A DNA stretch of 64,000 nt from Hexactinellida sp. DTS-2022 (Eukaryota; Porifera; Hexactinellida): positions 1,798,001 through 1,862,000 of the forward strand of contig JAPNXP010000013.1 of NCBI GenBank assembly GCA_028753945.1. Direction: 5' to 3'. Positions 46,200 through 58,379 of the stretch are shown one piece after another. The notes under the pieces are model-generated. The model made no database searches, was not told the origin of the DNA, and was given only the letters and a program-made list of their open reading frames with translations. Every line of letters begins with the position of its first letter. Within the stretch, counting starts at the first letter, position 1. A program made the position numbers and the translations under genes.

Positions 46200-46940
46200 A
46201 CTATATAATACAATAAATTCCAGCCCCTCGAAAAAGGCACGATGGCTCGTGTATTTTGTCAAAGAACTGGCCTTAATAGATGGTTTACTATTTGTTGTCT
46301 ATTTTAGAATCTGGCATGTAATGGGAAGTCTATAACAAATAATAATTCCATTTAATGAATATGTCGAAATTTAAAGTGCAAAAGCAGCAACCAGGAAACA
46401 GCTATGAAAACACCCAAGCTGTAGATATTCCATTAAGTGGATTTGATATGCTTGAAAGGATATTTAGAAGCTATTAATAATCCAAAACAGAGTAATATGT
46501 TATAAAAATAGATCTAAGTTTGCTATGAGTACATAATTACTTGCGAAAATTTCACGCAGTATTCATCCATCCTGCTTACTTTCGTTGTACTCTAGAATTT
46601 TTTGGGGTAAGACTAGTTTTAGTTATTTTTTCACGTTAAAATAATTAATCCTTAGTTGTTTAATACTTATTTTATTTGATACATATTTCGTTTAATACAT
46701 ATAGTGTAATACGTATTAAACCACTTATAGTCACTCACTAAAACCAGGGATAACAGGAAGGCAATTTTAATATTCACCCATTATAAAAAGTCTACATTTA
46801 ACAATAACAACCATTACTTGTTATATATTACTTGTATATCTACTTATACTAGGATTTAGGTTTTATTTATCACTTTCCTCTTCAAGTATCGTCTCTTCTA
46901 CCTTTTAACTAATTCCCTTATAATAATTTCTCAATTTATG
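46200..46940. other. AT-rich DNA upstream of a THAP exon
   Basis: No coding region was recognised. A short phrase around 46735-46760 (TCACTCACTAAAACCAGGG...AACAGGAAG) is found inverted near 54965-54990, so a dispersed repeat end may be present. Confidence 0.45.
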
Positions 46941-46948
46941 TAATACTT

Positions 46949-47071
46949 ATGCCAAATTATTGTTCTGCACCCAGATGTCAAACTGGTACTCCACAATATA
47001 CATCAGCCTTCCAGATGCCGTATAGCTCTCCAGATATTGAGCAGAAGTGGAGACATTTTTGCATAGAGGTG
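46949..47071 (+). CDS. THAP-domain first exon
   Basis: The frame begins MPNYCSAPRCQTG, the usual start of a THAP C2CH finger (two Cys), and continues with FQMPYSSPDIEQKWRHF, which contains the conserved Pro and Trp. It reaches a possible weak donor (GAG/GTGGTAAT) after HFCIE. The second half of the finger is not found immediately downstream, where a Tigger-like MITE lies. THAP fingers bind DNA in animal transcription factors and in P-type transposases. The P-transposase-like relic on the same strand at 52407-52848 could be its distant partner. Without the second half the exon is probably not functional here. Confidence 0.55.
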
Positions 47072-47174
47072 GTAATTATTTTTTCAGCATTATTCAAATT
47101 AATTTCTATAATTTGTAGATATTCCTCAGGGCAGTGCTACTCAACCTGTATAATCTGATGCCTTAAATTATTGA

Positions 47175-47345
47175 ATATTATCATATGTTAATCGGTTTCT
47201 CCGCTTTATCGGGTCAAAATTTGACAGGATTTATAGGACAGAATTACAGTTTGGCTTACAATATTTTCGGTTAATCGGGTTTTCCGCTTAATCGGGTCCA
47301 AAACAACCTGGTCCCGAGGTGGCTCTATTAAGCGGAGTTGACTGT
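47175..47345. mobile_element. pogo/Tigger-like MITE
   Basis: The right end, read inward, is CAGTCAACTCCGCTTAATAG, followed by TA-like sequence. GGTTAATCGGG, CCGCTTAATCGGG and related words repeat inside, and the left part has TTAATCGG and CCGCTTTATCGGG. The left terminus is blurred, so its start is approximate. Confidence 0.65.
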
Positions 47346-47349
47346 ATTG

Positions 47350-47580
47350 TCAAAATCTCGAGATTATCTAGGTTTATGCATATGAAATGTATTATTGTCT
47401 TATAGGAAGTCATATTTGGGGGTCCAACGGTCATATTGGTTTATCAGAAATATTAGTGGATTGTAAGTTATGCGATTTTCACACCTTTCCATATATAGTA
47501 ATATTGTTAAAATCTCTGGATTAGTTAGCTTTATACATATGAAATGCATCATTTTCGTATAGAAAGTCATATTTGGTATG
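47350..47580. repeat. Dispersed repeat, inverted copy at 51715-51910
   Basis: The stretch around TATGAAATGTATTATTGTC...GGAAGTCATATTTGG...CAACGGTCATATTGG is repeated inverted at 51715-51910. Within this copy, the TATACATATGAAATG...AAGTCATATTTGG block also occurs a second time. The two outer copies flank the GGATCC-rich pieces and the tandem array, so the interval 47.3-51.9 kb may be one large composite repeat. Confidence 0.7.
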
Positions 47581-48690
47581 GGGATACCCGGGTCCTGGAT
47601 CCGGCGTGATTTTCGCTATTTTATGTGGACCCGGAATCTGGCTGGATCCAGAATGGGAATCACCTTTCCGGATCCGGATTCGTATACGAATTAATAGTTA
47701 ATTTGGTTATATTACCTAATCCTTAAATATATAGAATCAAATTTCAATAAATATATAAATTGTATCAATGACCAGTTAACGTTAACAACACATTATTTAT
47801 AAGGAGCACCTAATAAGGAACTCCAGGCCGAGATTTCAGAAAATTAAGGAACTGCCCAGGTTATTATTCATAGAATCTCAATTCGAAACACATTTAATTG
47901 AATAACTACATAGTAAAAATGATTTTTGGACGGAACACGGGATAGACTTGTCACCGTGGCATTTGGATATTACCCTTCCTCCCCCCTTTTCAATCGTTGC
48001 CCTCCCATTTACTGGTTTAATAGAAATATTGACTTAACTGCGTCATTTTATTTCGCCCATTTTGGGTAATTTATTAACTCCTCCAATTTCCCATTTGCTA
48101 CGAATCTAGCTGTCACGGTGCCACGTACTGTACATACATATGATATCTAAACATTGAAAGGTAATATGCGGGAAAATATATTTTTGTTACACAATAAAAT
48201 TATAGTTAACATAATTTGCGGTATATTGAGAGTCCGTTTTAGGTAAAGAAAGATAACTATGAGGGTTCCATATACAGAGAAGCGTACAATGTAAAAATAA
48301 CATTTGGATTACTGATGATTGATGAAATTGTATTTGTTCACATATCTATGCTGACGTTTTTATAGAATAGTATACTTACATTTGCATCTGTAGGTATTTA
48401 AATTTTGGGCCGAATGCACTCAATTGTTTCTCGCTTCAAGGTGCTTTGCTCCTGGACCCTACTGGGAGGCTAACCTAGCCCAATACCGCCAGCTGGTAAT
48501 GTAATTGTTTAGAATACTACAACCTTGTCTAGAAAATCCAAGATCCGCCCAAGCCTAGGTAATTTATGATAATTAGGAAAAAATTATCATAACTACACCC
48601 ACTATCACTCTCGGGATCCAGTCCTATAGCGTCACTGTTAGCTCTATCATCGATAAACGTTTTTCCCCTTCCAGATATTTATATACCCCC
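47581..48690. other. Mixed repeat scraps, no gene
   Basis: At about 47590-47690 there are GGATCCGG-rich pieces like the core of the MITE at 36849-37035, without clear ends. The rest is AT-rich with no recognisable coding. Confidence 0.5.
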
Positions 48691-48694
48691 TAAA

Positions 48695-48822
48695 TAAAAA
48701 ATCCACAATTGCAGCTGTGCCGACGCATGTTCCTTTGATGGCACTATATTTTGGTGGTGGTTTATTGATAGTGCCTCCAAAGGAACATGTTGTCGGCACA
48801 TGCTGCAATTTTCGATTTTTTC
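48695..48822. repeat. Hairpin of array unit 1
   Basis: An inverted repeat with a stem of about 50 bp and a loop of about 25 bases, containing GCCGACGCATGTTCCTTTG and its complement. It is the most diverged of the three hairpins. The overlapping frame at 48647-48835 is an artefact. Confidence 0.85.
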
Positions 48823-49479
48823 GCCAAGTCATCAACTCCTCAAGTTGTCAAGAACCATTTGTTAATTTGGTCCGAGTCACAAGGAACGGTAGATAAATTT
48901 GAAGTTTGTTTCTATCATATACCATCTTGAGTTTAATGCCATTCATTCATTATGTAGTGATAATAAATTATATTATTAGTTATTTATTTTAGCAATTTTA
49001 TCCACGCTGAGTGAGTTAAGTCAACAAATTCCTTATATTAAATTATTTTATTTAATCCATTGTATAGTAATACAACAATTAAATAGAAGCCAGCTGGAAT
49101 TTATAAATTAAATCAATATTTTTATCGCAAGTTGAAACAATGGAATTAGATTTAACAGAATTACTAAAATTGAAGAGTTGAGTAAACAAAGAAATTTCAA
49201 CCCCCATTTATGGCAGAAATTAAACCCATTATTAAAATTTTTTATCCCATCTGACGCAGAATTTTATCGTGAATACTTTAGTAAATAAAAATTGGGGGTT
49301 TAGTAAAAGATTTTTTAGTTATGGACCAGACAAAATTTGAAAAGTTTTAAAAATGTGTCTAAAACGTGGTATTCAAAAATTGTAACCCCAGATGCAAATT
49401 AGACGGTCCATACGCACCTACATGCCAAGTTTCAGCCCATCAACTATAAAGTTCTGACAGGGCACAGACTACGGAGAAA

Positions 49480-49606
49480 AAAATCCAAAATTGCAGCCTG
49501 TGCCGACGCATGTTCCTTTGGTGGCACTATATTCTGTTGGTTGTTTATTGATAGTGCCTCCAAAGGAACATGCTGTCGGCACAGGCTGCAATTTTGGATT
49601 TTTTTT
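49480..49606. repeat. Hairpin of array unit 2
   Basis: The arms begin AAAATCCAAAATTGCAGCC and pair over about 50 bp with a one-base bulge; the loop contains GTTGGTTGTTTATTG. Frames of 84 and 63 codons running through it are translation of the repeat. Confidence 0.88.
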
Positions 49607-50332
49607 CCGGGAAGTCATCAACGCCACAGGATGTCAAGAACCATTTGTTAAGTGGTCGGAGTCACAAGGAACGATTGTTGAATTTGAAGTTTGTTTCTAT
49701 CATAAACCATCTAGAGTTTATTGCCATTCATTCATTTTGTATTGATAATAAAATATATTAGTAGTAATTTATTTTAGCAATGTTATCCACGGTTGGTTGA
49801 GTTGAGTCAACAAATTCCTTATATTATATTATTTTATTTAATCCATTGTCTAGTAATACTACAATTAAATAGAAGCCAGCTGGAATTTATAAGTTGAATC
49901 AATTTAATTATCGCAAGTAGAAACAATAGTGAAAGATTTAACAAGTTAAATCAATATAATTATTACAAGTTGAAACAATGGAATTAGATTACACAGTTTT
50001 ATTGAAATTGAAGTGTTGAGTAAACAAAGGAATTTCAAAACCCATTTATGGCAGAAATTAAACCAATTTTAACAAATTTTCTTCTCCCATCAGACGCAGA
50101 ATTTTAAGATGAATCTAAATATGAAATACAATTTTGGGGTTTATTAAAACATATCTTGAGTTATGGACCAGACAAATTTTGAAAGGTGTTAAAGATGTGT
50201 CCAATATTTGTTAATCAAGAATCGCAACCCCAGGTGCAAATTAGACGGTCCCATCGCACCTACATGCCAAGTTTCAGCCCATCAACAATTAAGCTCTGGC
50301 CAGGGCACCGTCTACGGAGAAAAAATAATAAT

Positions 50333-50460
50333 AAAAATCCAAAATTGCAGCCTGTGCCGACGCATGTTCCTTTGGTGGCACTATATTTTGTTGGTGGTTT
50401 ATTGATAGTGCCTCCGAAGGAACATGCTGTCGGCGCAGGCTGCAATTTTGGATTTTTTTG
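50333..50460. repeat. Hairpin of array unit 3
   Basis: The arms match those of unit 2 with a few changes (TGTGCCGAC against TGCGCCGAC, one bulge), and the loop contains GTTGGTGGTTTATTG. The 154-codon plus-strand frame at 50186-50650 and its minus shadow are repeat-derived, because both arms encode parts of mirror-image peptides. Confidence 0.88.
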
Positions 50461-51224
50461 CCAAGTCATCAACGCCCAAGGTGTGAAGAACCATTTTTTA
50501 ATTGGTCCTTGTCACAAGGAACGGCAGATAAATTTGATGTTTGTTTCTATCATAAACCATCTTGAGTTTAATGCCATTCATTCATTATGTATTGATAATA
50601 AATTATATTATCAGTTATTTATTTTAGCAATGTTATCCACGGTGAGTTGAGTAGAGTCAACAAATTCCATATATTATATTATTTTATTTATTCCTTGTAT
50701 AGTAATATTACAATTAAATAGAAGCCAGCTGGAATTTATAAGTTCAATCAATATAATTATCGCAAGTTGAATCAATAGAGTAAGATTTAACAAGTTAAAT
50801 AAATATAATTATCACAAGTTGAAACAATAGAGTAGGATTTAACATGTTAAATCAATATAATTATTACAAGTTGAAACAATAGAATTAGATTTAACAGTTT
50901 TACTGAATCTCAAGTGTGAGGAAACACAGGGGATTGGCACCCCAAATATGGCACAAACCTAGGCTAAATTGAACATTTGTGAATTGCCAAAAGGTGTAGA
51001 ATTTAATTCTCTATCCGTACATGTAAATTTTATCAAGCTCAATATTAATTATTTCATGTTATGAGCCATAATTAGTTTAAATAGGTGTTAAAATTATTTG
51101 ATAAATAATCGTAGCCCCAGGTGCAAATTAGATGGTCACTCCGAAGCTACATGCCAAGTTTCAGCCCTCAATGTATACAGGTGTGGCCAAGGCACCTGCT
51201 ACGGAGAAAAAATAAAAAAAATAA

Positions 51225-51342
51225 AGGCAGTGATTCCAATACTGGGCCACTATACTATAGTATAGTCGGCACAGTAATAATAATAATAAAGGCAGTGATT
51301 TCAATACTGGGCCACTATACTTTAGTATAGTCGGCATAGTAA
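51225..51342. repeat. Direct duplication with small palindrome
   Basis: The block AAAGGCAGTGATT...ATACTGGGCCACTATACT(A/T)TAGTATAGTCGGCA occurs twice in direct orientation, separated by AATAATAATAA. Each copy contains a CTATACTATAGTATAG-type palindrome. Confidence 0.85.
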
Positions 51343-51714
51343 AAATCCTGGAGACGTACCTGATTGTTATGCGTATATATATATATATACCTAATATTCT
51401 CTTAGCTACCTGTTCTATATTTCGGTATTTCGGCTCAAACGGATACGGATTCGGGGGGATCCGATTCCGGCCGGATCTCATAAAATTGGATCCGGTGTGT
51501 ATCTATTACGGACTCATCATAAAACGTACAACATTTTCGAGGCATATCTAATTCGAATCTTTCTAATTAATAATATTTTTATAGATTTCTGAGGGGTAAG
51601 AATATGCTAAACTACAAAACAGGGGTTGACAACCTTTTTGTGATGAGTGCCAAATAATAATGTAAGTCAAGGGAAACGCCTTAGGTAAACAAAGTGATCT
51701 ACTGAGTCCCTAAA

Positions 51715-51910
51715 TATGAATTCCCATTTCCCATTCGCCAATAATAAATTTCATATGCATAAAGTTAACTGATCGCGAGATTTTAACAATATTACCATAT
51801 ATGGAAAGGTGTCGCCTAACTTACATCCCACAAATATTTCTGATAAACCAATATGACCGTTGGACTCCCAAAATATGACTTCCTATACTACAGACAATAA
51901 TACGTACATA
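51715..51910. repeat. Inverted copy of the repeat at 47350-47580
   Basis: CCAATATGACCGTTGG and AATATGACTTCCTAT, with CATATATGGAAAGGTGT between AT-rich blocks, mirror the first copy. Confidence 0.7.
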
Positions 51911-52400
51911 TGTTTGTGGTATAAGTTGAGGTACGAAATTGTCTTCTGTTGTACGTTTACACCTGTTAGTTATACGTAATCTTCTGATCTACTTCCATTT
52001 ACCTAGCAAGTTAATAAAATGTCGAATAGTTTGGTCTTATGGTTGACGTAAATGAGTCACAATTATTCCCTTAATTCACCTTTGCAAATTGTTTGGAAAT
52101 AGCAAATAAACTTTATCTCTTATGCGACACCCAAACAATAACCAATGATTTCTCTACTTGATGATCGATATTTTGTGCATATAATAAATACCATTATAAA
52201 TAACTGGCTCAATCAGAAAGACTTTGACTCTACATACATTTCCCACACTTTGAATGATATCTTGCACTCCAACTATCCAATTATTTTGTCGCAAGCAGGA
52301 TTTCAAGTAATCTGAACTTCAAATTGACTATTCTTCTATTACTATTACATAAAAATGACAGACTACATTATAAACTTCTGATTTGAAGCTACAGTATAAA
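51911..52400. other. No recognised gene
   Basis: Short frames only; no domain and no bounded repeat was seen before the P-like relic. Confidence 0.45.
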
Positions 52401-52406
52401 TCTGAA

Positions 52407-52848
52407 CAGCTGTCTGTTACAAAACTTGCACCGATGCTGACTTACAAGGCTTGTTGGCCATCTATTCTAGAAAGACAGAATATCAAACTAGCTCTACCAA
52501 TCTTTGATTGGTAGAGATTTCGAGAAGTTATATTAACATCCCAAACTTTGCAGTGTTTCGACTTTCGCCTATAACCTTTCCCAAACTTGATGAATACCTG
52601 ACAGAAGCTATCGGTTTTAGTTCCGTACTCAGTTCATTTGTGCAAAATTATCTTATAATGGCAAATGTCGCGATCTAATTATAATCTATCAGTTTGTCAA
52701 AAAATTTTTAAATCGGAAGTACAGAGCTTCTTTCATTGAATTTATCAACACCTTTACATCTGAAAAAAACACTTTTCCGATCGTGGAGAAGCTGTACAAC
52801 TTGGGACCATGGGATAATATGTCAAATTTAGACATAGCTAAATGCTAA
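52407..52848 (+). pseudogene. Possible P-transposase-like C-terminal relic
   Basis: Three protein-like plus-strand stretches follow each other in changing frames. The first has KLAPMLTYKACWPSI then ERQNIKLALPIF (52407-52510). The second is FPKLDEYLTEAIGFSSVL (about 52572-52625). The third has VKKFLNRKYRASFIEFINTF and ends LYNLGPWDNMSNL before a stop at 52846-52848. The pattern of a conserved hydrophobic Lys-Leu-Ala block followed by an FIEF(I)N segment recalls the region after the catalytic core in P/THAP9-type transposases. It has no start codon of its own and contains stops. The call is tentative. Confidence 0.35.
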
Positions 52849-53900
52849 ATTAAATGCATACTTTCGATCCTACAATAGTTTATGATGTGAAAAATGTTAT
52901 TATCATTTGCCTGCTCAATATATCATGCTTACATAACGTCTCAAAGTTATGCATAATATTGTTAATTATATTTCTGAAAAACCACAATTATCTATTGTTA
53001 GCATACGTTACTCAATTTAATTATGCTTGATTCTTTGGTAATTCAAAACATATATGTGTATTCTTATACATTATTTGATAGATTATAACTAGTTTTAAAA
53101 CCAAACTAACAATGTGATTATCTTTTATTATTTTTTCGGGAAGTTTTAGAAAAACTCCCTGCATTGTGGCAAATATTCCAACCGCCCGATTTTATAATGT
53201 AAACAATTGTGGCATGAATAGTTGGTGTTTTTATGGTCTATTTATATAAGCTTCGATTTGAAATATTTCTACGCCTGCCCAAAGGTGCTCAAATATATAT
53301 TTTCAAATAAAGTTAAAGGAGGTCCAAAATATCGGGCGGTTTTAGAATTTTCCCATTTTACCATACATCTTAATTGACTAATTTTCCTCCTAGTTGTTAA
53401 CGAATAATGGTTTAAATTTCCTATCATCCTATAATATTATATTTGTGAAATTTGAGTTTTGTTGACAGAACATGAACAAAGTTCCTACATTTTGGCTTTG
53501 GCATGCACCTATGGCGTGTACATGGCCCCCAACTACATTATTAGAGGCCGTTTTCACCTATGTTTTCTAAGAAAATGCTAAATTTGAAGAGGGACGCCCC
53601 CTCCCCAACTTCTTTTTTTGGCAAAACACCACTGCCTGTTCTGGTAAAAATCATTCAAAGTTATAAAGGTATATAAAGACCCTACAAACTGCGTACAAGT
53701 CACATTATACAATAATTCACTTAAGGAAAGATATCAATAAATGTTAAATCATGCTACTGTATTTAGTTACTGAATTATATTATATTAGCCTCCTCGGTAG
53801 ATTTACTTTGTTCTTGTTTCGATAAAAAATGTTAACATTGGTAGAGCAGCTATTGCAATGTCATACATTGGGTGTAGCCCCGAGTTGAAGATTGGTAGTA
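52849..53900. other. No recognised gene
   Basis: AT-rich. A few coding-like words were examined and nothing convincing was found. There is a possible dispersed repeat around 53150-53350, where AAAATTCCC/GGGCGGTTTTA-like words are partly inverted. Confidence 0.45.
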
Positions 53901-53910
53901 CGGTTATGAG

Positions 53911-54201
53911 TAGGGGTTTATCTAGGTGTCTGGCCAGGTCTTTAAGGTGCCTGCCAGACATCAGTTGAAGTCAGAAATTTTCTATTTTCGATTCTATGGT
54001 GCCGGGTTTATTTCCAGATTATTTAGTCCAGAAATGCTTGGATAAACAACTCTTTGTGCACGGTAGCAATTTTATCCTCCCTAAATAATGCCACATCAAT
54101 GAATTATAGTGATTATGTATTAATGCTAGTACATTTAGGGTGCATAAAAATTTCTACCTCCGTAATAAAGTGCCTGCCACAAAATCCTAGATAAACCCCT
54201 G
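53911..54201. mobile_element. hAT MITE (291 bp)
   Basis: The termini are TAGGGGTTTATCTAGG on the left and CAGGGGTTTATCTAGG on the right read inward. A perfect 8-bp duplication, GTTATGAG, lies at 53903-53910 and 54202-54209. GTGCCTGCCA words occur at both ends of the interior. Confidence 0.92.
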
Positions 54202-54209
54202 GTTATGAG

Positions 54210-55170
54210 TCATCATAAGTAGGGCATTTGGGACTATTTTGAATATGTTCAATAGAAGATACTGATTATATTTAAAATATTGGTAGAGCGTACTAGAGCC
54301 ACGGCTCTACCAAATCTAATTAATCTTACGGACATGATACATGATCCACTTCCTAAATAGCATAAAATATAGAGTGATTAATATTTGATTACTAGTTGAG
54401 TTTGAAAAAATTATGTAATGTGTTTGTCTTATTTTTAAAACAAGCTAAATCTCTCGATATTAAAGAAATTCCCCTACTTTTAAACTGATTCAGATGTCTC
54501 ATTTTGGTGGATTAAAAGAATAGTGTTTAGGCGTATTATTACTATTTGGAAATTATTTATCGAGATTGAACAGTCTCCTGTTCTATTTAATAACTTTCTC
54601 ACTTCCAATTCTCGCTCAATTTTAGACCAAATCGTCTGTTAAAACTTGAAAGCGAAGAAACTGATGAGGTCGCCTTTGATTGTTTCCAGTGTAATGAACA
54701 GGAAGAGAAATGTTACATGCGTGTTGGTGACTGCGAATAGCTGTTTTCTTAATAAATGTAAAGCAATAAATATCAATCTATCAGCTACACATGCCCTTTC
54801 GAAAGACTCTGAAAGAAATTCTTTTAATTTATAATATATTATTTCTTGATGTCTTCAATTTACTTAATTTCTAAGAGTTCTGTTGTGATTATTACTCATT
54901 TAGGTGAAAGTACAATTGATATCAGTATCACTATGTTATATTTACACTTATGGAAAAACTCTACTTCCTGTTATCCCTGGTTTAATGAGTGAATATGCCC
55001 TAAGTATAGTAGGCTATAACCTTACTTATTACATAACGCTATAATATAATTTACTTTGAACAACCTTTGGTTTAATTTATGTTAAACGACTCATAGTATA
55101 GACCTTAAAGTACAAAATCATTACTACTTTTTATTTGAGTCGACTTTGCCGTTTAGTTTATATGTAAATC
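54210..55170. other. No recognised gene
   Basis: The 62-codon plus-strand frame at 54646-54834 has no recognisable domain. A repeat end (CTTCCTGTTATCCCTGG) at about 54964 is inverted relative to 46745. Confidence 0.45.
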
Positions 55171-55173
55171 ATA

Positions 55174-55600
55174 CACTAACCGGCCATAAGAACAACAACA
55201 TTTACTATTCATACATTCATGGTTATAGCAGCATATTAATGTTAGTTGATGTTTCAACTTGGATGTTTACATTTAACGTTATGTTAAGTACGATAAAATG
55301 GCATAAAAATTATATTTATGGGGGTGTTAAACACATTAACTATCTAATGAGCTATTTTAAATATAATTATTGATGATTATGAGGCTATTAGAATCGATAA
55401 TGTCTGATTTCCTATGTGAATTCCATGTCGTCGAAGTACTCTAGGTGGTTTATTTCAAATCATTAAGATTATTATTTTCTACTGAGATGCAGCCAAATTC
55501 CCATTTGAGCCACTTTTTCTTCAAGTGGCACGTGGCACGTACCATTTCACGGATATTTGCTAAAATGGCATAAAATAGCATTAAAAAAATTAACAACTAT
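55174..55600. mobile_element. Truncated Tc1-like MITE
   Basis: The left end is CACTAACCGGCCATAAG, after TA at 55172-55173. The following sequence is a diverged relative of 45353-45918, including the GTGGCACGTGGCAC stretch near 55530-55545. The right terminus is missing. Confidence 0.7.
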
Positions 55601-56140
55601 AGTTAGTTCTCCTGATTTAATGCATAATTTTTATAATCTAGATATATTTGTTGATAATTTAGTTTGGATTATTATGAGTGAATGTTACAAAATTTTCGCA
55701 AAAACAAGTATTTTGTCGAAATGTACATTATGTCTAAATTTATACTTTATGACAGTTTATGTATCTTAAATGAAGTCCTGAAAATTTTCATACAATCAGC
55801 AACGTTTTTGTGTCATACCTATCCCTTTTAAAAATCACCTTTTCTCCCAAATTATTCAGGCTCATGTTAATAATTTTGACTCAAACGTACCCAAACACTA
55901 GATAGTGCATATATGATTTACTATAATGTTATATCTAACACTTCGAATACTTAAATCCAACTATACGTAATTCCTACATCCATCCAAATAATGATTGTTA
56001 AAAAGACCTGCTGTATTTCTCATATCTCCGAACCAAAGTTTTAACCGCCCATTACAGTACATAATGGATATACGTAGTAATAATTTTTGCAGCTTTAGGT
56101 GTACCCCGAGCAAATCCCATACAAAATATATTGGTTATAG
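55601..56140. other. No recognised gene
   Basis: AT-rich sequence; the 70- and 80-codon frames here have no recognised domain. Confidence 0.45.
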
Positions 56141-56147
56141 TGATATC

Positions 56148-56450
56148 CAGACATGGGGTCAAGCCCATTCAAAAGGACTTAAGCCCTTTTTAGAAGAGCT
56201 TCGAGTCCTTTTCAAGCCCTTGCATTGGAAGAGATGAATACCAAATATGGTCGATAATTTCTACAAACAATGAGTGTGTGTATATAGAAGACTGAAATTT
56301 AGTTAGATTTATCGGTATAACAAGCCCAAAACTAAAAAAAAAGCGCCGGGGCACTTATTCAAATAAATACTGTGTGGATTTCTAAAGAATTAGAGTAAAG
56401 GACTTAAGTCCGGACTTAAGCCCTTTTGAAAGGACTTGACCCCATGTCTG
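56148..56450. mobile_element. hAT-like MITE (303 bp)
   Basis: The termini read CAGACATGGGGTCAAG inward at both ends, with further internal AAGGACTTAAG(C/T)CC repeats. Flanks GTGATATC on the left and CACTGATATC on the right share an offset TGATATC, so the 8-bp duplication is present but not exactly aligned. The 121-codon minus frame at 56382-56747 starts outside and reads into it. Confidence 0.8.
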
Positions 56451-56459
56451 CACTGATAT

Positions 56460-58270
56460 CATTATTGGATATGGAAATAATTTGTACACAGATGATACAA
56501 GAATATTGGATTTTTGTTCTTCTTTAGCCGCCATTATTTCAGATTTTGCAGTATAAATATCGTTGCTAGTTGATTTCGATAAGGAAATGATTATACTTGT
56601 TAGTATATAAGTATGGACAATGTAGATAATCATATATGAGATGCAGTGAAGCAGTGGATATAGTGATATGATGGATATAGTAATATATTGGATATATCGC
56701 TTATTTGCCAAAAAATCCGATGTCCCCACCATAATCACTTTATCCACTATTTAATGTGTCTAGAATATGTTCCATTAATCCTATTTCGAAAGCTCAACGG
56801 ATTTGGAGAGAGCTCAAAAGGCACGAGAATGTGGATACCCCTCAGTTTTATGGCCTAAATTTATCTTTTGTATTATTTATCTTTGAAACTCCAATTTGGG
56901 GTAATATTTTCTTAGGATCAGGCACCTACCAAATTATATATTTACATAGATAATAATTATGTTGTATTCTCTAGTAGAGTTTTGCGAAAATAAGCCATTT
57001 CCCCACTAACAACAATATAGTAAGATTGATTTTGATACTTCTACAAATTTGCCGAAAACTCCCTTTCCAATAAAATTACTTAGAAGTTGGAGTTATTTTT
57101 ATTGCAGTTTTGCATGCAATAAAAATCTTGCCCACGAATGCATGTATATATACATAAAATTTCAAGTCAATCGGTTCAGTAATTTGTCGAAAATGTGGCT
57201 GGTCAATTCGCCCTTATTTGAACTCGAGTCGAATTCAAATCCAATATTCGACCATAGTATAATTATACCAAGCTATTCCGAAAAATATATATCGAGGTAT
57301 ACCGATTTCGATATAATTTGGTATACCTTTGCAGGCTCCTATTTATACATTGACTTATGGGATGGTAAAATTATGGTTTTCAGGAAAAATAAGGGATGGC
57401 GAGGATATGATCGCGCGCGGAAGCACGCTGTAAGGTAGGGGTGCAAGGGATGGCGGGAGCCATCCCTCGCCATCCCCTAAATGAAGCCCAGCTATGATAT
57501 CATCGCAATACCGTATGCTTAAGAATTTATTAAATATACACATTAAGCTTTACAATCCCATTTCATGCAAATTTTAACCGCGAGCCTACATAAAGATTGA
57601 TACCCTTCTTAGCGAGAAAACACTCGAGATTCATGAAGTACTGGTCACAGTTTATCATGGTATGCTCTATCGCATCCCACTGTAAATGAATTGGTACGTC
57701 GATTAAAGAATGGTAGGTGCAGCATTTAAATTACCCTCGGACTGGAAGGCCAATTTTGTCATACATCGCCAATATTATTGCTGAGGTACAGAAGCTTGTG
57801 AGTATTGATCCTTATTTAAATGTTGAAAGATTGCCCTAATCATCGACTTCTCATCCGGAGGTATTGATACTATTTCTCAGGATGTTCTCGAATATCGAAA
57901 GATTTTAGCTCGGTGAATACCCAAATCCTCCCAAAGGGGGAAAAAGAGATGCGGGTTTCATGAGCGAATAATCTATTCAAAAATACAGGGATTGTGAATC
58001 TCGCAGTTGTTCGAAATTGTCACTCGTAATTAAACTTTGATTGAATTTTCTGAATTTCAGCGTAAGCCACAAAGCAAATCGTGGCTCCCAAAATGTTCCC
58101 AGCCCCGAAAAGGCACTCCCGGACTTCCAAGACGAGAAGGTTCTCTACAGCATATTTTTGACGCATATGTCTCATAGCTCAAATATTTGTCCGCAGGAGT
58201 ACTATTAAATTGATAATTTACGCAATCAAATGTCTGAGAGAAGTCACTTTATTTTTAAAATAATATCAAT
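56460..58270. other. Repeat scraps, no gene recognised
   Basis: At 57240-57340 there are TATACC/GGTATACC palindromic words similar to the MITE at 27902-28190. At 57390-57480 an inverted GGGATGGCG...GCCATCCC block suggests another MITE end. Around 57160-57200 the phrase CAAGTCAATCGGTTCAG is a common-looking repeat word. No domain was found in the short frames. Confidence 0.45.
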
Positions 58271-58272
58271 TG

Positions 58273-58379
58273 ATATAAGAAATAAGGAAAATACGTACAA
58301 AACAGAGGTGGAGGTAGGGAGGTGCAGGGGGCATTAGACCCCCTCCTAATTTTATGCTGCCCCCCCCCCCCTGTGAACA
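58273..58379. repeat. Left copy of a 107/109-bp direct repeat flanking the retroelement
   Basis: It starts ATATAAGAAATAAGGAAAA and runs through CAGAGGTGGAGGTAGGG to the poly-C and CTGTGAACA. It matches 61685-61793 at about nine of ten positions. It contains the left end of the hAT MITE that is complete at 61715-61872, so the flanking sequence outside the MITE is duplicated together with part of it. Confidence 0.88.

Larger units (their letters stand above)
48695..51205. repeat. Three-unit tandem array, about 0.8 kb per unit
   Basis: Three direct units begin at about 48695, 49480 and 50333. Each starts with a long hairpin, then CCAAGTCATCAACGCC and AACCATTTGTTAA, then AT-rich sequence with GAAGCCAGCTGGAATTTATAA and GCAAGTTGAAACAATGGA, and ends with CATGCCAAGTTTCAGCCC and CTACGGAGAAAAA. 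Units differ by indels; the third is expanded by a short internal repeat around AAGTTGAAACAATAGA and has no fourth hairpin after it. No protein-coding gene. Confidence 0.9.

Noticed and set aside
50186..50650. 154-codon open frame
   Set aside because: It runs through a hairpin and tandem repeat; the peptide is the translation of inverted arms, and similar frames appear in the other units only because of the repeat.
56382..56747. 121-codon minus-strand frame
   Set aside because: It is AT-driven and ends inside a hAT-like MITE; no domain features.
57390..57480. Complete MITE around the GGGATGGCG inverted block
   Set aside because: No matching outer termini or target duplication could be placed.
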